DNA of 8,829 nucleotides from Planctomycetaceae bacterium (GTDB lineage Bacteria > Planctomycetota > Planctomycetia > Pirellulales > Pirellulaceae). Under the pieces are notes generated by a model, which did no database searches, was not told where the DNA came from, and saw only the letters and a list, made by a program, of their open reading frames with translations. This document shows positions 6,040-8,829 of this stretch, piece after piece. Position 1 is the first letter of the stretch, and each line of letters opens with the position of its first letter. The stretch spans positions 1 to 8,829 of the forward strand of contig JAHEAM010000142.1 of assembly GCA_024642765.1 (NCBI GenBank), given 5' to 3'. A program made the translations under genes and the position numbers.

Positions 6040-7746
6040 GTGACAGGTTTACTCCAAAATAAAGTGGCGATTGACGTCAAAGAAGGCGGCGGTTCGCTCA
6101 ACGCGTTGACGGGTCTGCGGTTTATTGCCGCGTACAGTGTTGTGCTGCATCACATCAAAAACAAAGTCCCAGACTTAGATTTGGGTCTTGCATTGCCGTT
6201 TGGGGATGGGGCTGTTTCGTTCTTCTTTGTGCTCTCGGGGTTTATTTTAGCCCATGTCTATCTCGGGCAAATGCATAGTTTCAAAGACATCCGTGTTTTT
6301 TGGTTTAAGCGATGGGCGCGAATCTGGCCACTTCACCTTGTTTGTTTACTGTTGTGGGTCGCCGTATTCTGGGGCCCGAACAATTTGTCGACTGGTTTGA
6401 AAACAAATTGGCCTAAGTTGATCGCCAATTTGTGTTTGGTTCAAACTTGGATCCCCAGTTATCAATGGGGTTTTTCATTCAACGGTGTCAGTTGGAGCAT
6501 TTCAAATGAGATGTTTTTCTACGCCGTGTTTCCGTTACTTTTGTTCTTGCCGCGCAAGCTACTGTTTTTGTTTGTTCCGGTTTGGTTTGTTGCTCTGGGC
6601 GTCATTCTCCAAAATAATTGGAGTGCGTTTACCGAAAGCCTTGATAACCCGACTGTTGTTGTGCACTTGAATCCAGTTTACCGGGTCGGTGAGTTCATGA
6701 TTGGAGTTGTTACCCGACGGCTTTTTCAGGTCCGCGACTGGAGCGTGGGACGCCCTAAATTTTTCGCAAGCTTCATTTGGGAAGTAATGGTGATCGGTTT
6801 GTTTTTTGCGTCGTGGTATTACTTGTTGGGGTATCACCGTCAACATGTTTATAAAACGACTTTTCCTGAATTTGCACCTTTGGTCGATTGGCTGAGGTTT
6901 TTCGGATTCGCACCTGTGTTCGCATTTTTGATTTACGTCTTTTCGCGATCGCAGGGTCCGTTTGCATGGTTGCTCTCGCGGCCGTTGTCGGTTTACCTCG
7001 GTGAGATAAGTTTCTCGCTCTACATGGTGCATTCTATTTTGATCTCAGTAACCGAGAGTCTTTTTTTTAATTCTGGTACTCCGTCACCATGGCTTGTTGT
7101 GGTAGCTATTTCCTCCTTTTCGATTCTCGCATCCATCGTATTGTACCATTTGGTTGAGATGCCGGCACGTTCTGGTTTGATGAAGATCTATTCGGGCAAT
7201 TGGCTGGCCGCGTTCCAATCTATCATGAATCCGCGTTGGGACGCGATCGGGACTCGCGTTTTCGCATGTTGTTTGGTTGGCAGTGTGATTTCCGGAAGTT
7301 ATATTTTGCAATTCAAAAAGTCGCAGGACTTCATTGCAAAAAGTATTGTTAGCCAACCCGCGACTGGTGATCAACCGATACCCTTGGTCGAATATGAGGG
7401 TACGGCTAAGTTGTTGTCGTATGAAATGAGTCGCCGCGAAGATCAAGCCCTGGTTTTTGATTTGACATGGCAAACTTTCGACAATTCAGCGAGCAATTTT
7501 TTCGTTATGATTTGCGATGAAAGCGGCAAGTTTTTAAGAAACGCCACGGTCGATGTCCCGCCCAACACTCGCAAGGCGTCGGAATGGAAGCAGCAAATCG
7601 TAGTTGCATCCGAAGAGCTTGAATCGGCGAAAAAAATTAACTTCGGATTTTTTCAGCAGGGCAAAGGCCCCGTTTCAGCCAAAGTTCATTCTGCAAAACA
7701 CCTCGCGTTCAACAAAAATCGATTCCTGATTTCTCTGGATGAATAG
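6040..7746 (+). CDS. Membrane acyltransferase, family 3 (OafA/YrhL-like), with C-terminal beta-rich domain
   Basis: This 568-residue integral membrane protein transfers acyl groups, typically acetyl, to cell-surface or secreted glycans. Acyl_transf_3 motifs are clear: TGLRFIAAYSVVLHH (24-38) with Arg27 and the His pair, FFFVLSGFIL (61-70), RWARIWPLHL (91-100), SWSISNEMFFYAVFPLL (151-167), LGEISFSLYMVHS (320-332) and YHLVEMPAR (369-377). About ten helices span residues 25-372. An extra helix (about 406-423) then leads to a soluble segment, 440-568, with alternating beta strands (LVFDLTWQTF, NFFVMICDESGKFLRN, INFGFFQQG). This resembles the small beta-sandwich modules appended to some membrane glycan enzymes, which is an inference. 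The start is uncertain: GTG 6040 has only weak AG-rich sequence upstream, an in-frame stop at 6022-6024 limits extension, and GTG 6064 is the alternative. It is divergent from the sulfatase. Confidence 0.9.
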   Translation: MTGLLQNKVAIDVKEGGGSLNALTGLRFIAAYSVVLHHIKNKVPDLDLGLALPFGDGAVSFFFVLSGFILAHVYLGQMHSFKDIRVFWFKRWARIWPLHLVCLLLWVAVFWGPNNLSTGLKTNWPKLIANLCLVQTWIPSYQWGFSFNGVSWSISNEMFFYAVFPLLLFLPRKLLFLFVPVWFVALGVILQNNWSAFTESLDNPTVVVHLNPVYRVGEFMIGVVTRRLFQVRDWSVGRPKFFASFIWEVMVIGLFFASWYYLLGYHRQHVYKTTFPEFAPLVDWLRFFGFAPVFAFLIYVFSRSQGPFAWLLSRPLSVYLGEISFSLYMVHSILISVTESLFFNSGTPSPWLVVVAISSFSILASIVLYHLVEMPARSGLMKIYSGNWLAAFQSIMNPRWDAIGTRVFACCLVGSVISGSYILQFKKSQDFIAKSIVSQPATGDQPIPLVEYEGTAKLLSYEMSRREDQALVFDLTWQTFDNSASNFFVMICDESGKFLRNATVDVPPNTRKASEWKQQIVVASEELESAKKINFGFFQQGKGPVSAKVHSAKHLAFNKNRFLISLDE

Positions 7747-7830
7747 CATAAAACGTTACGATAATTCCCGTCGGCGTTTGATTCGATTAGAATCGAGGCA
7801 GTTGGTGAGTCTCGCACCAGTAAGTTTCAG

Positions 7831-7872
7831 GCGAGTGCCCCATGTTTGTGCCAAACGCACCCCGCTTTTTTT
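7831..7872 (+). terminator. Bulged hairpin plus T7: candidate terminator or attenuator
   Basis: GTTTG (7844-7848) pairs with CAAAC (7852-7856) across a TGC loop. GTGC (7835-7838) pairs with GCAC (7857-7860) immediately outside it, with a 5-nt bulge on the 5' side, and GCG (7831-7833) can pair with CGC (7863-7865). Seven T follow at 7866-7872. It lies 85 bp after the acyltransferase stop, yet only 16 bp before the GGA ribosome-binding site (7889-7891) of the next gene. It could end the acyltransferase transcript or act as a leader attenuator. Confidence 0.4.
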
Positions 7873-7898
7873 CGAACTAAAATTGACTGGAATTTGCA

Positions 7899-8681
7899 AT
7901 GACTAAATGGTTTACTCTCGTAGCGTGCCTGCTGTTTTCGGTTGCTTCCATCTATGGTCAAGACGAACCTAAGAAAATTCCAGCTCCGCCGGCAGCACAA
8001 GACGATGGACTCAAAACGATTTTTAATGGTAAGGACTTAACTGGTTGGAGTGGCGACCCGCGACTTTGGTCCGTGCGTGATGGAGCGATTCACGGCGAGA
8101 CGACCAAAGAAAATGCGGCCAAAGGAAATACGTTTTTGATTTGGCAAGACGGCAAGACAGCGGATTTCGAATTGCAGTTAAATTTTCGTTGCAATGCAAC
8201 GAATAACTCTGGCATACAATACCGTTCGAAACACATCACGGAGGGCGTCAACAATCATTGGGTTGTCCGCGGCTACCAACATGAGATACGCAACGAAGTC
8301 GATTTTCCTAACGTGTCGGCCTTTATCTACGAAGAAGGCGGGAAGCGAGGGCGAGTATGTCAGATTGCCGAGCAGGCTGTTTGGAATGCTAACGGAAAAA
8401 AAGAAGTCACGGGTACCTTAGTAACGCAAGAAGAGTTCAAGGAGCTATTCAAACTCGACGATTGGAATCACGTCCGGATCGTCGCCAAGGGAAAGCACAT
8501 CCAACACTTTCTGAACGACAAATTAGTAATGGATTTTACTGACAATGATCCAGACCTAGCGTTAACTGAGGGTGTGTTGGCGCTGCAACTTCATGCCGGC
8601 GCACCAATGTGGGTGGAATTCAAAAATGTCCGCATCAAGACGCTGAGTGACGAGACAAAATCCGAATCGACGAAAAAGTAG
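7899..8681 (+). CDS. Secreted DUF1080 protein (3-keto-disaccharide hydrolase-like domain)
   Basis: The 260-residue protein has a signal peptide (Lys3, hydrophobic 5-18, likely cleavage after SIYG at residue 20), a Pro/Ala-rich linker (27-33) and one DUF1080 domain (about 38-247), a LamG-like beta jelly roll. Landmarks typical of the family are IFNGKDLTGW (41-50), LWSVRDGAIHGE (56-67), NNSGIQYRS (102-110), GYQHEI (125-130), DDWNHVRIVAKG (187-198), the FLNDKLVMDF strand, and LQLHAGAPMWVEFKNVRIK (229-247). Some DUF1080 proteins hydrolyse 3-keto-glycosides, and many planctomycete paralogues are uncharacterised. A charged Lys/Ser tail (248-260) ends the protein. GGA at 7889-7891 supports the ATG. 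The next gene starts 17 bp after the stop, so co-transcription is likely. Presence with a sulfatase and an SGNH hydrolase fits polysaccharide use, but the substrate is unknown. Confidence 0.93.
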   Translation: MTKWFTLVACLLFSVASIYGQDEPKKIPAPPAAQDDGLKTIFNGKDLTGWSGDPRLWSVRDGAIHGETTKENAAKGNTFLIWQDGKTADFELQLNFRCNATNNSGIQYRSKHITEGVNNHWVVRGYQHEIRNEVDFPNVSAFIYEEGGKRGRVCQIAEQAVWNANGKKEVTGTLVTQEEFKELFKLDDWNHVRIVAKGKHIQHFLNDKLVMDFTDNDPDLALTEGVLALQLHAGAPMWVEFKNVRIKTLSDETKSESTKK

Positions 8682-8698
8682 GCTTTGAGGTTTTGAAC

Positions 8699-8829
8699 AT
8701 GGAGCCTTTTCGATTTCGTGCAGGCAACACACCGGTATTGATTAGCATTCCACACAACGGCTCGTGGATTCCTGACAGTATTGCTGCAACGATGACGCCT
8801 GAGGGAAGGTCAAGTCGAGACACGGATTG
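8699..8829 (+). CDS. N-formylglutamate amidohydrolase family protein, N-terminal fragment (3' end outside the window)
   Basis: Only 43 codons are visible. TPVLISIPHNGSWIPDSI (11-28), followed by a DTD at 41-43 whose next codon begins TG (Trp or Cys), matches the N-terminus of the FGase family. In that family the PHxG segment supplies a metal-binding His and an LxDTDW motif follows. The family hydrolyses N-formyl-L-glutamate to glutamate and formate at the end of one histidine-degradation route, although many members have unknown amide substrates. GAGG at 8687-8690 with an 8-nt spacer supports the ATG. It follows the DUF1080 gene by 17 bp. No other histidine-utilisation gene is visible, so a hutG symbol is not justified. 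Confidence 0.82.
   Translation, partial: MEPFRFRAGNTPVLISIPHNGSWIPDSIAATMTPEGRSSRDTD

Noticed and set aside
6559..7032. A 157-codon open frame on the - strand inside the acyltransferase gene.
   Set aside because: It lies wholly antisense to a gene with clear family motifs, and its peptide is Arg/Lys/Gln-rich with no recognisable domain, as expected of a shadow frame.
7780..7819. Two small inverted repeats, GATTC/GAATC (7780-7794) and TGGTG/CACCA (7803-7819).
   Set aside because: The stems are only 5 bp, without T-tracts or a known motif, and are within chance expectation.
7899..7928. A lipobox-like LVAC at residues 7-10 of the DUF1080 protein.
   Set aside because: The Cys is too close to the N-terminus for a lipoprotein signal, and a full signal peptidase I type peptide ending at residue 20 fits better.

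Overview
The window reads as a piece of bacterial chromosome, most likely from Planctomycetota (a Pirellulaceae-like marine or freshwater lineage). That assignment is inferred from the gene mix: a secreted type I sulfatase, a secreted DUF1080 (3-keto-disaccharide hydrolase-like) protein, a secreted SGNH hydrolase of the GSSSIRLW type, FeoB with a small Cys-rich partner, and roughly balanced base composition with patchy Shine-Dalgarno sequences. No rRNA or phylogenetic marker is present, so it remains an inference. I saw no tRNA, rRNA, CRISPR array, insertion sequence or phage gene.

Left block (1-4150, all + strand). The window opens inside feoB (ferrous iron permease, C-terminal end only). 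A small one-helix, Cys-rich FeoB-associated protein follows; a perfect AGGAGG in the gap between them could also serve an unannotated 24-codon micro-ORF. After a 95-bp gap with an imperfect dyad come a cytoplasmic molybdopterin/[4Fe-4S] oxidoreductase (687 aa), a DinB-superfamily protein with a complete metal-binding His triad, and a secreted SGNH/GDSL-type hydrolase. The last three genes are 25-41 bp apart and look like one transcription unit.

Middle (4156-6039). A secreted formylglycine-dependent sulfatase lies on the - strand, its stop codon only 5 bp from that of the SGNH hydrolase (tail to tail). The 327-bp gap upstream of the sulfatase separates it from a divergent gene. This gap holds an extended -10 promoter candidate, a 17/20 direct repeat spaced exactly 70 bp, and a hairpin candidate.

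Right block (6040-8829, + strand). A membrane acyltransferase-3 (OafA/YrhL type) carries an extra helix and a C-terminal beta-rich domain. It is followed by a candidate terminator or attenuator, a secreted DUF1080 protein, and the first 43 codons of an N-formylglutamate amidohydrolase family gene.

How they may work together: the SGNH hydrolase (ester removal), sulfatase (sulfate removal) and DUF1080 protein (sugar-side chemistry) are all exported, which fits periplasmic processing of decorated, sulfated polysaccharides. The acyltransferase would decorate the cell's own surface glycans. FeoB supplies Fe(II), and the neighbouring Fe-S/Mo enzyme is an iron consumer, but a functional link is unproven. 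I did not find a clearly new defence or mobile system. The most interesting leads are the Fe-locus micro-ORF, the paired repeats upstream of the sulfatase, the acyltransferase C-terminal domain, and the Mo-enzyme/DinB pair.
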